NCBI GenBank assembly: GCA_029532625.1
Contig: JARFXM010000003.1
Span: forward strand, 1-64,000
Source: Lomentospora prolificans
Taxonomy: Eukaryota > Ascomycota > Sordariomycetes > Microascales > Microascaceae
DNA: 64,000 nt
Reading direction: 5' to 3'
Shown: positions 43,117 to 54,311 of the stretch, piece by piece
Numbering within the stretch: position 1 is the first letter of the stretch
How the letters are laid out: each line of letters starts with the position of its first letter
The notes under the pieces: generated by a model
Told to the model about the DNA's origin: nothing
The model's database searches: none
What the model saw: the letters and a program-made list of their open reading frames with translations, nothing else
Made by a program: the position numbers and the translations under genes

Positions 43117-44727
43117 TTTAGGCAGGAGTTAGAAGGAAAGAGGGCCTAGAGGGGATAAGTAGAAGTAGCAAGTTCACATCAGCGAACTGTTAAAATCTCA
43201 TCTTTTAAGCAGAAGGCAGCGGAACCAGCGAAGCAGACCACTCATATTATACCCCTCAGGTTCGCAGCTTCGCTTCCTCCAAAGGGGTAGAACGACACGA
43301 TTACTGCAGGTTACATGCAAAAAGAGCTCGGAGATGGCCAACAGAAGCAGCAAACAGTCTCATTTGGGTAGAAACTGCGATGATCCATAGATTATCTCAT
43401 GCATCCAGATCTTCAGGGAGGCAGACCTCGCCAATGATTCGGTTTCCGCCAAGACGCCAAGACCACGCGGTTCACAGTTCCGTCACATCTCCGAGCCCCT
43501 TGGGGCCCGTCTTGGGCAGTGTAAACGGCCACCCGTCGGTCCATTTTCCGATTGTGTTACTCTCTGAGAACCGGGCTCTTCCAATATTACTACACTCCAC
43601 TCGACACCTAGTGTGACGACATGTGCAGGTGGGGGTGTGAGATGGCTTTGTCCTGAATGAATGAAGAGAAAGGGGTGATGTGCGGGCTTTTTGTAATCAA
43701 TAGCTGGCTGGTGCGACGACGGACCTCCCAAAAGCGAGGGTTATTTATAGGGTCGGGTTAGCTGGCTTTGCTTCACTCAATGGAACTGCCTTGCCCTGGC
43801 GTGCCATGTACATTCCTTCGTTAGCACGTTGAAACAGGAACGTGGACTGCTCCTCTGCACCACACCAGCCTGGTAGCATCGAAAGCAGGCAGAGGTGCAA
43901 ATATCTTTTAGAGGTAAACAACGGAGGGTTGGCCGTGACAACACAGGGCTTCCCTCTACCGCCCAGGTCACTTCAAGAGTATTTGCACGATATTTGGCAT
44001 CATATAAAATGATATGCACGCGCCTATCCGAGGCGAGGGGTCATGATATTGCGCATCACCAGTTGGTTGCGTCCTGCCGACTCAAAGGGACCAAAGTCGG
44101 GTCTCGTTCGGCGTGAGGATTTGACGGCTGCGTTTTGAGCGGCCGGTCGCTGCGAGAGACCGACACGAGACACCCTTCTCTGAATGCATGGCATTGCTCT
44201 CGCCAGCAATATCAGGAAATGCGGCCACTGGGATGAACTGATCGGACGACGTGCGCCCAGAATGGGAAGGGTCTTCCCCCGGTGATGGCAACTGTGGCTG
44301 ATGCCAGCTGCAATGGCTGGCAGTGCAGGATCGTTTCCCCGTTTCGCACGAATCAGAGGCAGTCGGCATCTTCCGCTGGGCTCGTCAGCGTTGAGGATTA
44401 CAGCCAGGTGCTGGCGTGCCACCTTTGCTCCTCTTCCCAAAAAGGAAAAACGCACCGCTCTGACGAGGATGTTCGGTATTATAAAGCGAGATAGCTTGTC
44501 GGCAGGAGGGAAATGCTCTCTTCGTTGAAAGAAAAGAAAGAAAAGAAAAAAAGAAAAGAAGAAAGGGAAAGACGAAAAATCTGCTTCAAAGAGATTTGTC
44601 TGCATTATCTATGCCCTTCAGAATAGCGCACTAGAGCAGGCACATATCACACTCAACACGCCTCCCACTCGCACAGTTTCTAATACACTTCCGATAACCT
44701 CGATTGAAACCACCCAATCACAAGAAT
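43117..44727. other. 1.6 kb divergent intergenic region; no gene seen
   Basis: It lies between the O-methyltransferase and the 44728 gene. A purine-rich tract (AAAGAAAAGAAAG...) at 44528-44573 precedes the right-hand gene by about 150 bases and may be a promoter element or structured 5' region. No family match occurs in the frames at 44024-44605. Confidence 0.45.
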
Positions 44728-45489
44728 ATGGGTTCTTCCCATTCCACACTTGCCACCCCGCAACTCTCCGCCGAAGCGGCCAAGAAAGGCATCCCCCCAG
44801 TTATCCGCGTCGCATTCAAGAAATCATGGAAGGACATTACCCTCTACCTGAGTGAACCTGACTCGGAAACGAGCTATTGCGTCACCCTGCCCAAGGGATG
44901 GTGGGGCAGCATGACCCTTCATGACGGCTCCAACGAATATGGTCCCCCCATCGCTCACGCGTTGGGCAAGGGCAAGTCGATGGTGCACTACGATGTTTTG
45001 CTTCCTCCGCCAACGGGAGGAGACGTGGAGAGTGGAAATGAGATCCTACGCTGGAAAGTCGGTAGGAAGGAGAGGTTCTGGTTCGCCATGGACGTCGGCG
45101 ACGGCGCCGGGCGACGACTCGAGAGGTTTGAGTGGCGACGCTCGCACGGCCAAGAAGTTAAGAGCGTTGGACAGTCTAGCTGGGGGTGGAAGCTCGTCCG
45201 TCTCGGAGCTGGGGGTGCGGAGGCGGATGACCAGGTCAACTACGACGACGAGGGACCGCTGACGAGAAATGGGTTAACGAGTGATGGCAAGGAAGTTGTC
45301 GCTGTATGGGCTGATAGCAATAGCTGGAAGTCCATTAGCAAGGTCGGGGAGCTTCAATTCCTTAGCAGTGGTGCTTCGGGTGAACTGGGCATCCGCTGGA
45401 GTCTGATGGCGCTTATGAGTTGCCTGTGTATGTGGCAGAAGATGATGCAGAATTCGGTGGCCTCATCCGCTGCCGCTGTTGCGTCATGA
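44728..45489 (+). CDS. Conserved-looking protein of unknown function with N-myristoylation motif (253 aa)
   Basis: The frame begins at TTG 44704, but ATG 44728 in the context AGAATATGGG gives 253 residues and an N-terminus MGSSHSTLATPQL. Gly2 and Ser6 fit the N-myristoyltransferase consensus, so membrane attachment is likely. The core reads PPVIRVAFKKSWKDITLYL, LPKGWWGSMTLHDGS, YGPPIAHALGKGKSMVHYDV and FWFAMDVGDG, a beta-rich pattern that recalls tubby/LURP-type folds, but no signature could be confirmed. KLVRLG and VVAVWADSNSWKSISKVGELQFLS continue it. The C-terminus has a short hydrophobic Met/Leu stretch (WSLMALMSCLCMW). Function is not known. Confidence 0.72.
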   Translation: MGSSHSTLATPQLSAEAAKKGIPPVIRVAFKKSWKDITLYLSEPDSETSYCVTLPKGWWGSMTLHDGSNEYGPPIAHALGKGKSMVHYDVLLPPPTGGDVESGNEILRWKVGRKERFWFAMDVGDGAGRRLERFEWRRSHGQEVKSVGQSSWGWKLVRLGAGGAEADDQVNYDDEGPLTRNGLTSDGKEVVAVWADSNSWKSISKVGELQFLSSGASGELGIRWSLMALMSCLCMWQKMMQNSVASSAAAVAS

Positions 45490-45720
45490 ACAGCGGCGTC
45501 ACTGCGATGCATCCTGGTGGAGAGCCAATGTGTCAATAAATAGATGTCAGATATTACCCACAAGTCCGAATATGAACCATTTAGAAGGCCATTTCCCTTC
45601 TCCATTCCGTTCCCATACCCATTGCTTTCCTTCCCAAAAAACAAACAAAAGCCTGCCGGTGCCCTTTTTTGCATAATCCGTTGTTTCCCATCAATAGTAC
45701 AGAATAAAGTCTCGCTTTTG

Positions 45721-47060
45721 TCAAGATCCTCTCGATCCCGCCAAGCTGACGCTGTTCTCCACATCGGTTTTGGACATCACCCAGGTCTGTAGTTCCTCTT
45801 TGCCCGTTACCTCGATGCTGTGGTTCCTGTTGTGGAGTACGACCCCCCTGGTACCGATCGTGGGAGGGCTTTCGCCAGCAAACCCGGCAGTCTCATCTAT
45901 TTGGAAGAGGGCCGGCCATAGTTTGTGTGCTAGCGGTTTGAGTGTTACCAGGCAGGCCGCGACGATGGCGGCGTTGAGCTCGACAAGACTGAGAAAGCCG
46001 AATCTCGCGCCGACCCAAGAGAAATCGGGGTCCGCCGTCTTGTGAAGGTCGACAAGGTAGATGACGCGAATGATGGAGATGAACGCGACCCTGGGTCATG
46101 TGCATCTGCGTTAGAAAGCATCCCACACCCGGGCAGGCCCCCACCTCACACAGAGGATAAAGCGGGAGCTTTACTTACAAGAAACCGAAGGAGAAGAGCA
46201 TAATCAGCGTAATCTTTTGCACTCTCGGCATCCTCATTCCCCAGATCTGCGGAAGTGGCACCAACCAGATCAAAAAATCGGTTGCGACGTGAAGGCTAGT
46301 GTTGGCCCACCAAAAGTCGGTTGAGTGGCAATACGCGCCTGTGACCGACAAGTCCCAGAAGGCTTTGAGGGGGATGCATGCCGTAGCCGAGATGACTATT
46401 GTCCAGATACCGGAGAAAACAACGAGGCCGAGAATTATCTTGCAGGCAAGCTGTGCCTTTTGGTAACTGAAGATGCGAAGATAGAGGGTCAAGAAGGACG
46501 CCTTGACAAACAGTAGCGAGATGTTGTAGAAGAGGATGGCAAACCACGCAGACTGGAAAGAATCATTAGTTCTAGCCTCGCAACGGAGCTAAGTTTAGTC
46601 GAAATACCTCCTGCAGTGGGATATAATTTGCCGCAAGGTCATAGTCCCACACGTGAGACCCTAATCCGTAGTGTGCCTCTGTGAATACCGAACAGAGCGT
46701 CAGTCATGCAAGGCCTACCTATTACCAGGTATGGAGCACATCCAAAGTCGGAACTTTTCTGTTACTGACCGGTGATAAATGATGCCGTTTGAAGGGCAGA
46801 CACAAACTATGGCAAAGCTGGGTCAGAGATGTGCACTCAAGAGATATTCTGGGCACGCATACCACGCCGCCGAGAATCAGCCAGTCCGACCAGGAGAGCA
46901 CCCGCACTATCCTTGTCCTCGTATAAAATCGTAGGCCGACAAAGGTCCCCGCAATCGCCCAACATACGACCGAGCAGGCAATTATGTTGTTCCTGAGAGA
47001 GTCGTGGGGTTGCGTCGCGGGGTCCACCGGCGGCGGGCTTTCGGAATCCACCACAGGCAT
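45721..47060 (-). CDS. Second PTH11-like seven-TM integral membrane protein
   Basis: Five exons (47060-46863, 46806-46770, 46678-46608, 46552-46179, 46090-45721) join in phase to 349 residues; introns are 56, 91, 55 and 88 bases. Exon 2 is only 37 bases and encodes FVSALQTASFIT. Landmarks: CSVVCWAIAGTFVGLRFYTR (TM1), SWSDWLILGGV (TM2), EAHYGLGSHVWDYD (first outer loop), AILFYNISLLFVKASFLTLYLRIF (TM3), a Cys-containing outer loop (ACIPLKAFWDLS then AYCHSTDFWW), TDFLIWLVPLPQIWGMRMPR (TM5), LMLFSFGFLVAFISIIRVIYL (TM6) and LNAAIVAACLVTLKPL (TM7). It resembles the receptor at 24.9-26.3 kb only at family level; intron positions differ. The ligand is unknown. Confidence 0.88.
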
Positions 47061-48911
47061 GGCTTTGGCGGCCGTTAAAACCGTTTTCTAGGAGAGCGGG
47101 TGATGTGAATCGGGAGCGGCGGCGTGGAAGTCGAGGGTAGGAGGAAAATGAGGAAAAAGAGGAAGAAGGCAAATAATAAATTGGCCGAAGATGTCAATCA
47201 CTAATAGACCCAAGTCGTGGGGATCTTCGCCGTATCAGTTCCCCTCACAAATATTCGCTAGACAAAGAACATCCATCCCACGGCTGTGGAAGCGAGAAAA
47301 GGACGGGAGAAGGTAAGCAGGCAAATTTCCACATTGTTGTTCCTGATGACATAGTTTAATTATCACTCCAAGCAGGACCCGGACGCCGCCAACATGCGAA
47401 CTGGGGTTCGAGAGAGAGAGAGAGGGAGAGAGAAGGTGGCCGGGTTGCAGCTCTTTTCCAGCCAAGAGTCTGCGGTTGGCAACCAGCTTTCAGGGGCACC
47501 CTTGACTCTTTGTAATCCAGATGGTCTGGGCTCCAGTCGCACTGAATGATCTCGTTTCTCGGTTCAGATCGATCCTGGTTCGTCTAGGTCAAAGCGCGCG
47601 GGAGAGCACCGTCCCCGTCGACGCAGATTGGCCAAACCAAGTTTTAGAGCGCGCTCGTGCCATGCACTCCCAAAAACTAGTGTTTACTTTCGTGTGTTGC
47701 ATGGCCTCTCCGTTCCCAGACGGAACGATTCTGCTTCCGCTTTGCACGTTGCATCATGCTTCCACGCGAAGAGGCTCGCTGTGCGAACCCGGATTTGCGA
47801 AGCGAAAAGAACAGAGCGAGATCTCGAATGCCTGAGAAGCACCGGTTGTGCGGGCAGAATACCACCAGAGTGCATACCTCAGGAACAGGGTATCCTCGAT
47901 ACCCTTTCCACCCACCTCCGTGAGCAAGGTTCGCCCGCAGCTCACTATTTCATTACGAAGTGCTCACGCCAGGTCAGCCGTGCCCCGCCCTTCCACTTTT
48001 GGATATAGCGCCGGTTGGACAGCACACATTAGAGGGACATGATGAAAGGCCTGAGCCGGGGCAACTGCTAGGGATCCTAGAAACTCTGGTACTTAACGCC
48101 GGAACACTCTTCCGCCCGGTGGGTGCAACGGTAAGCCTGGCCTTGTGAGGGAATGAATGGGCCTCCAGGAATTCGCCACGATTATCCAAGCGCTCCAACA
48201 GCACCGGGCCATTACCTCAAGAGTGTGAAAGAGTATTTAAAGTTGAGTCTCCCGTCGAGCTGGCCCGAAGCGAATCGGGGCTGCACCCGACCAGTGGCTC
48301 TAATCCACACCATCTGACGCGCCTGGGGGTAATGCGACCCTCCTTCGTATCTTTCCCATGCTTATGTGGTATGTTCCGAGCACCCGGGAATTGATTCTCG
48401 GTGCGCCTCTTGGCACCGCAGCCTCAAGAACCGCGCATCGCCTGAAGAGGGGACCGAATCGACAATGATAGAAAGTATTTCCATTTCCTAAGCACTCAGA
48501 CGTACGTGCATGACGTCGATTCAAACTCGGAGCCCGTATCTTTGTCAAATCAAAGAAGACAAGATTATTTGATCAATAAAAAACCATGGGAGCGCCACCA
48601 ACACCTCGGATCGTGGTTCTTATTTAACGTTTTGTCTCAGGGACCGATTGTCCCGTATAATACATGACTCCTCATTTCCCGTCAAGGTCGTGTAGGGCCG
48701 CGTGGAGTCGCACCGCCTCAATCATCTCCTTGAAAAACGGTGCAACGATAGCTGTAGGAGCCAGTCGTATTCCCCTTGACGCCGAATACGAATGGGTGTC
48801 TCGCTGCGCGATGGTTCTGCTTTTTTTTGTGATTAAGATTGCACTGCTCTGGCCTTGATCACAGCCCATGGTAGACTTCCGATAAACAAGTTGGCCCTAG
48901 ACGGACAGATG
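47061..48911. other. 1.85 kb between two minus-strand genes; no gene seen
   Basis: The left part is the promoter of the second receptor, with a GA-repeat (GAGAGAGAGAGAG) at 47409-47433. Short frames at 47521-48200 show no family resemblance. The right part is the 3' flank of the Rieske gene. Confidence 0.45.
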
Positions 48912-49526
48912 TTATCCCATCCTCTGCTTCCTCCTTACCCAGACCTCCATATCCGCGTTCCCCGAATCGCCGCCAGGGACATCGCGCAATTGCACTTCCC
49001 AGACGCCGAGTTTGTAATGCCCGCGATCCGACATGCCGGAGAAGACATCGAAAGACCAGCCATGCTTGGGACACGTGAGCCCGGCACTCAGGACGACGCC
49101 AAAATCCTCAATGTCGAACGGAATCCCTTTTGACAAAGGGTACGATGAATGTGGACATCTCTAAACAGTCTAAATCAGAACTTGGGTCGGCATTCATGCG
49201 CAGCTTTTACGCGCGAGATCCCTCCGACTTACGTGATCGATAGCATGGAACTTGCCTCGGTGCTGAAATACGAGCACCTGGTCCTTCAAGTCCCTTCCTA
49301 TATCCGTGGAGAGATACGAGTCATCTTCAATAGATAGCTCCTCTCTCTTTGAATTATCCGTCTTCGGAGAATAGAACACTTTGCATCCCGGTCTCATTCC
49401 CGCGTTGCAGGAACGAAACCTTGACAGTTCCCCATCGTCGCCAACGTCGGGGAATGTGGAGGCGAGACCAACCGAAAACCACTCAGCCTCCGGCCGGGAC
49501 GGGGATCTGAAAGGGTTTATATTCAT
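48912..49526 (-). CDS. Small Rieske [2Fe-2S] domain protein
   Basis: Exons 49526-49233 and 49160-48912 join across a 72-base intron (CAC|GTAAGT...GTTTAG|AGA, phase 0) into 180 residues. The Rieske cluster is assembled only after splicing: C-x-H at Cys100/His102 (RCPHSSYPLSKG) and C-x2-H at Cys128/His131 (TCPKHGWSF), with the preceding LVFQHRGKFHAIDH strand. There is no membrane anchor or oxygenase catalytic domain, so this is a stand-alone ferredoxin-like or NirD/RFESD-like Rieske protein that shuttles electrons. The C-terminal VWEVQLRD and EVWVRRKQRMG finish the fold. It lies in tandem with the esterase gene, 371 bases between them. The redox partner is not evident. Confidence 0.88.
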
Positions 49527-49897
49527 CTCTACGCGAGCGAGCAGAATTTTCTTTTTCTCCTCCTTTTTTCTTGGCCTGGCCTCTTGTGTTGCTCGGAGTG
49601 TGGGCGACGCCGGCCGACAGTTGCCTCACTAGATCCCAGATAATATTTTCTCGTGAACTTTTTTGCGACAGGCTTCCCTCGGTTCCATCGCCACGCCCAA
49701 CTGCACACTGTCAAACCGTGTGTTGGTGGATCTCACGTGATTGGGCGCCCAGTGCCTCGTCCCTCGGAATACCTAATATTGGTTTGTCAGCGAGCGTTCA
49801 TTTCCCGGCTTGCCTCTTCCAGTTAGCCTCAGTCCACGCTTTCCTTCTCGACACTCGTGAATTCCATCGTCGTTTCTGAGCCCAAGCCCGAGATGAT
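49527..49897. promoter_or_regulatory. Upstream region of the Rieske gene / 3' flank of the esterase
   Basis: Both neighbours read leftward. The stretch nearest the Rieske ATG has TTTTCTTTTTCTCCTCC (plus strand 49549-49565), an A/G-rich leader on the coding strand. No gene is present. Confidence 0.4.
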
Positions 49898-51768
49898 CTA
49901 ACCTGTCTCTGCCATGGCAGCCTCCAGCCAAAACCGACATCGATGATTTGCCGACGGATCGCGCACCACTTCCAACTTCTTTGGCGTCGTGGCGTCCCTC
50001 ACCTGGAGAACCCTGGCATCTTCGCCGAAGATGGGCATTTGCCGAGCCGAACTGCCGACTACATCTCCCAAAAGCGTAAAGTCTACAAGCCAATCCTGAA
50101 TAATCTCCGCTGTAGGGCCGTCGAGCGGCAGCCCATAGACGTCAGTGGCCTGCCCCCTGTAAAGCGTATACGATACGTCCTGCGCATGGAGACCAGGGCA
50201 CTTCCCAAAGAGATAACCCCGCGTGCGATTGTTGTATGCAAGATTTAATCCGAATGCATTGCAATCGAAGAGGGACTCGCCTACCGCGAGGACTAGCCTT
50301 TCAGTGTGGGTCTTATAGGGCTGCGTACCAGAAAAGTCCGGGGGATACACCTCCGTAGCCATCTTATCGATCAATTGTGGCGATAGATTCGAAAGTAGAT
50401 TGCGAAAGAAGGCTTTAAACCCCTCATCGTCCTGGACACGTGGATCGGAAAACAGAACGCCTTCAGCCGTATTGTGGGAGACTATGAGCTCCACGGATCG
50501 ATCTAGTCTCCCCTCGTACAGCAAACGGGCCGGGAGATCTGGAATAAAGTTCCCGTCGACATTCGGAGCTAGAATAAACTTTGTTAGGGAAAACTGCGTC
50601 GTGCGCCGAGTAGATTTGTTTATTAGGGGGTCGGAACGTACAGAATACAGTATCCGCGAAAGGGCCCAGGGCAACCATGGCCTTGTTGATTTCCTTGAGC
50701 TCGCCCAATGGCAGTTCGGCCGCCTCTGAGTAGTTTGAAACTCCGGAAAGAGAAAGGAACTGCTCGTAAACTTTGCTATATCGTGATGAATCGAGTAGCG
50801 GCTTCAGCCCCGCGCTCTGGATGATGGCTTGCTGGAATGGGGAACTCCCAGCTTCTCCTCCAAAGGCTGCTAGTTGGACGATGATACTACCACCGCCGGC
50901 GGATTCCCCTATGACTGTTACATGCTCCGAGTCGCCTCCAAATCGATGAATGTTCCGCTGAACCCATTCCAAAGCGAGCCGCTGGTCGTACAGGCCGGCA
51001 TTGGAAACAACCTCAGATTCACCCTCTTTGTTTGGCGGAAAGCCAAACATGCCACTGTTTTGTCACATCAGGAATGAAGCCCGGTATTACCTAGGTCGGG
51101 CTCAAGGTGTAGCTACACTTACAGACGGTAATTGATTGACACCACAATCATTCCTCCCTTGCCTTTGATGAGACTTCGAGAAATCTGTCCTGCTGGCTCA
51201 ATTACCTCTTTCGAGCCCTCAGTGTAGCCTCCCCCGTGTATCCATACGAGAACCGGGCACTTAACATCTCTTCGATGCTTCCAAATCAGTTTGGGGACAT
51301 GGACATCCAGGAGAAGGCAATCTTCCGACTCCGAAGCATTCGTCGGAGGGATACCAGCTAGGTTATTTGGCCTAGCATCGCATGTGGTGGCGATCGTAGT
51401 CGCTACAAGTGCCAGGGAATAAGGGAAGTAGGATCCAGAGGCCTGATGGCAAATTCGAGTGTTTGAGCCGTCATCGATTGTTCGATTGACTGTCACTCTA
51501 GGTACTGGAGCTTGAAAACGCAGCTCTCCTACGGGAGCCTCGGCATATGGGATGTTTTTGAAGCTGTAGTATTCACCAGTGGTCTGTAATCTGGTGTTAG
51601 AAAGAGCAGCATTTGATTAGAAGTAATCCCGATGAGACTTGCATTCTCTATGCCTTGGTGTCTGGAAGTCCCGAGATCAACCACCGGCGAACATACGGTT
51701 GCTTTCTCGGCGAATCCAACATTCAGCCCAAGAAGCCACAGAGCCACGGTTTCCAAAGTGAATCCCAT
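49898..51768 (-). CDS. Secreted type-B carboxylesterase/lipase with a GC-AG intron
   Basis: Four exons (51768-51643, 51583-51123, 51054-50642, 50568-49898) give 556 residues with every phase closed. Intron 1 (51642-51584) starts GCAAGT and ends TTACAG with a TTCTAAC branch site: a GC-AG intron, and the only choice that keeps RHQGIEN in frame with TTGEYYSFKNIPYAE. Other introns use GTAAGT and GTACGT. Residues 1-20 (MGFTLETVALWLLGLNVGFA) form a signal peptide. The oxyanion loop HGGGY is at 158-162, the nucleophile Ser247 in VIGESAGGGS, and the catalytic His is likely His461 in PGLHAQDVSYTLY. ESEDCLLLDVHVP and LYDQRLALEWVQRNI are family hallmarks. It hydrolyses esters outside the cell; substrate unknown. 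Confidence 0.9.
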
Positions 51769-52506
51769 GGTCGAGCTCCAGGCCGAAGTCCAGGGGTTGT
51801 CGTAAACGTGCGATTGATCTTGGGCAACTGGCCATTATGTGTTTCTCATGTACTATACTACATTATAGGAGCCCATATCGAACTATCATATATTTAAGCA
51901 ATATCTAACTGGTTCTAGAAGGGCGGGGGAGACAGTAGTGGTTACAGTGGGATTCACCCTATCGGCGGTTGGCGATTGGAATGTTACCCGGCGGGTGAAG
52001 TTGGCAACAGTCGAGGTCAGGCAACACGGAATATATTATTCTCCGGCGGCATACTCAAAGGGGATCCATCCTCCGAAATGGAGCCGCAGGAAGAATGAAA
52101 ATTAGACTTAAATGCTGATTGTCTCACCCCTAGATAGACGCAGTCTTCGATAATCGTCTCCCGTGCATTCCCAGAGGCGCACCAAGCGTTCCATTTAGAT
52201 GTCATCCGATATAGGTCGAATTGTGGCGACCTAAAAGATTATTACCAATGAAACCTCGAGTGGTGCCACTTGGCTCTCCTGTAGTGCTTATTACTTTGTC
52301 AATCTCTCCAGGCTAGAAGAATTCGTTCTCCACGCCGGGGACTAACCTTCGCCTCTTTGTGGCTCGTAATAATGGTGTCGGGGTTCCGGCCGGCGGTGGC
52401 ATCAATGTGCCATGAATCCACGTTTGGCACTGCTGAAGCCGACCAGGCTGCGGCAGGTGAGCTGTACTATGAGGGTATTCCTCCCTCGTGGGTAAAAGCG
52501 AATGGG

Positions 52507-52531
52507 TTTTTTTTTTTTTTTTTTTTTTTTT
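52507..52531 (+). repeat. T25 homopolymer
   Basis: Twenty-five uninterrupted T residues lie in the desert right of the esterase gene. No element boundary is recognised around it. Confidence 0.9.
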
Positions 52532-54261
52532 CACATTTCTCGGTTACTGAAGGCCTATATTCAACTGACTTGCATTTGCATTGTGGATACTCACTCGAGC
52601 ACAATACTCCGTCGACACATCGATGTATGGGGGAGCGGTACAGGAATGCAGAGATCACGCGAGCCACCGTGATCTTTCGGGGAACATGCTTTTCAGAATG
52701 ATTTGATGGGATTTTGAAAGTAGGGGGCAGACGATGCTCATCTTATGTCCCTTTTCGGCGTTCTGCGATAAACGAATGCAAAGCGTCGATAATGCTAACT
52801 TTCATGACACATCTCCAAACGGCGGATAGACCACATGGGCCTCGGAGGGTAGGTGTCATTGGCGTCCATGTGGCGCCCGCAGTTTGTTCTGTGGGTTGGG
52901 TCACAGTGTCACTCGAACTGCAGATTGCAGCATCTCTTCTGAATGGAGACTACATATTAGCAGAGGTGTGCTGAAGGCAAAACGGATGTAAAAAATTCGA
53001 GAGCAAAAAGGTCCACTGGCTTGCAGCGAGATTGCGACATTCTACCAGGTTGAGACCCAGCAGTGCAGCCACAGACATTCAGCTTCACAAGCGGAAAGCC
53101 AGCTTGCCAGCCAGCAGTGTTTCGGTTTTCGAGTTTACGACCTAGTCTACGAAGGTAGAAAAACGCCTAATGTAAACTTTGCCATTTACGGAGGGCGGGG
53201 ACTTGAGACAGCGGAAGCGGCCAATTCAGCTTGCCGTTCCAGGATCTGGCCCTTCGCCTCCTGAAGATCGCGTGGTGTGAGGCAGACTTGCGAGAAACAA
53301 TTGATTTGGCTCCTCGAATCACCCTGTGTCAAATACAAGTCATTAGTGATGCCAACTGGACGCCTTTTCCTGCATCATATGTTTTATTGCTTTAATGCTG
53401 TTCTGAGGAGCGGGGTCAAACTGAAAAAAAGCAATCCTGGGCACACATTTTTCTGCTTTTCGTGCGCATATCTCTCCTGGGTTCTCCCATTTCCTTTTCC
53501 CGCTATGCACGCGGATTAATGAGGATGAAGCTATGAGATAGGGTGCCCAAGTCCACTATCATTCTCGTCGACGTGGCGATGTGGTTGGTCACGGAAGAAT
53601 CCGGAGAGTCGCGCTGGGCCTCTAGTGATGCGGGTGCATACGACCTGGCCTTGCTTCTTTCTTTTAAGCGAGGCATGGATGGCGATGCTTTTTTTTTTGT
53701 CCTTTTGCCCAATATTTTCCAATATTTTCTTTTTCTTTTTAATCCGTTTCCCCTCTTCCCCTCTTTTAGACCTTTCTGGTGGTGTTGTGAAGTGATCTTG
53801 ACATTCGTGGTTGGTGCGTGAGGGCCAGCCAGAACCACCGAGATGCATGGGACGACGGAGCTCAGGTTCAAGTCCTGCCTCGTGGGGCCGGGGGGTTTTT
53901 TTTTTCTTTTTCTTTTCTTTCTTGGGCCATGCATGCGTACAATTTACCCGCTCTGCGAAGGCGTTTTCTGTAACAAGGATGGCCTGCACGAGGCAAGTTC
54001 GATCTTGACCGGGGGAACAGAGAGAGAGAGAGGTTAGACTTGTTGAGTCAAGTTTGTGCCTAGTCGACTACACTAGCCCGATACCCCACGCCCCAATGGT
54101 TGGGGGCGAAAGGCAGTCGGCGATCGGAAAGTCAATCTGACCGTCGACATCAGACCGTCTCACCTTCACCTGGAAGAGTTTGGCGATCTCTCTCGAAGGA
54201 AATGTCGCTCGGGGTCATCTGGTGCTCTGTCAAGCCCCTAGCCCACCCGTCTTAGTGATGG

Positions 54262-54265
<4 letters not shown>

Positions 54266-54292
<27 letters not shown>

Positions 54293-54311
54293 CATTAAAA
54301 AAAAAAAAAAA
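54266..54311. repeat. T27-CATT-A15 near-perfect hairpin
   Basis: Twenty-seven T residues are followed by CATT and fifteen A residues, so up to 15 A-T pairs could form a stem. It could be two opposed homopolymer tracts brought together by insertion of two poly(A)-tailed elements tail to tail, or a slippage product. Confidence 0.85.

Noticed and set aside
44024..44605. Minus-strand 193-codon frame
   Set aside because: It starts in the purine-rich tract (Phe/Leu-rich translation) and shows no family pattern.
53810..53910. tRNA-like T-loop GGTTCAAGTCCTG followed by a T run
   Set aside because: No matching 5' acceptor, D or anticodon arms could be paired upstream; the T stem itself is imperfect.
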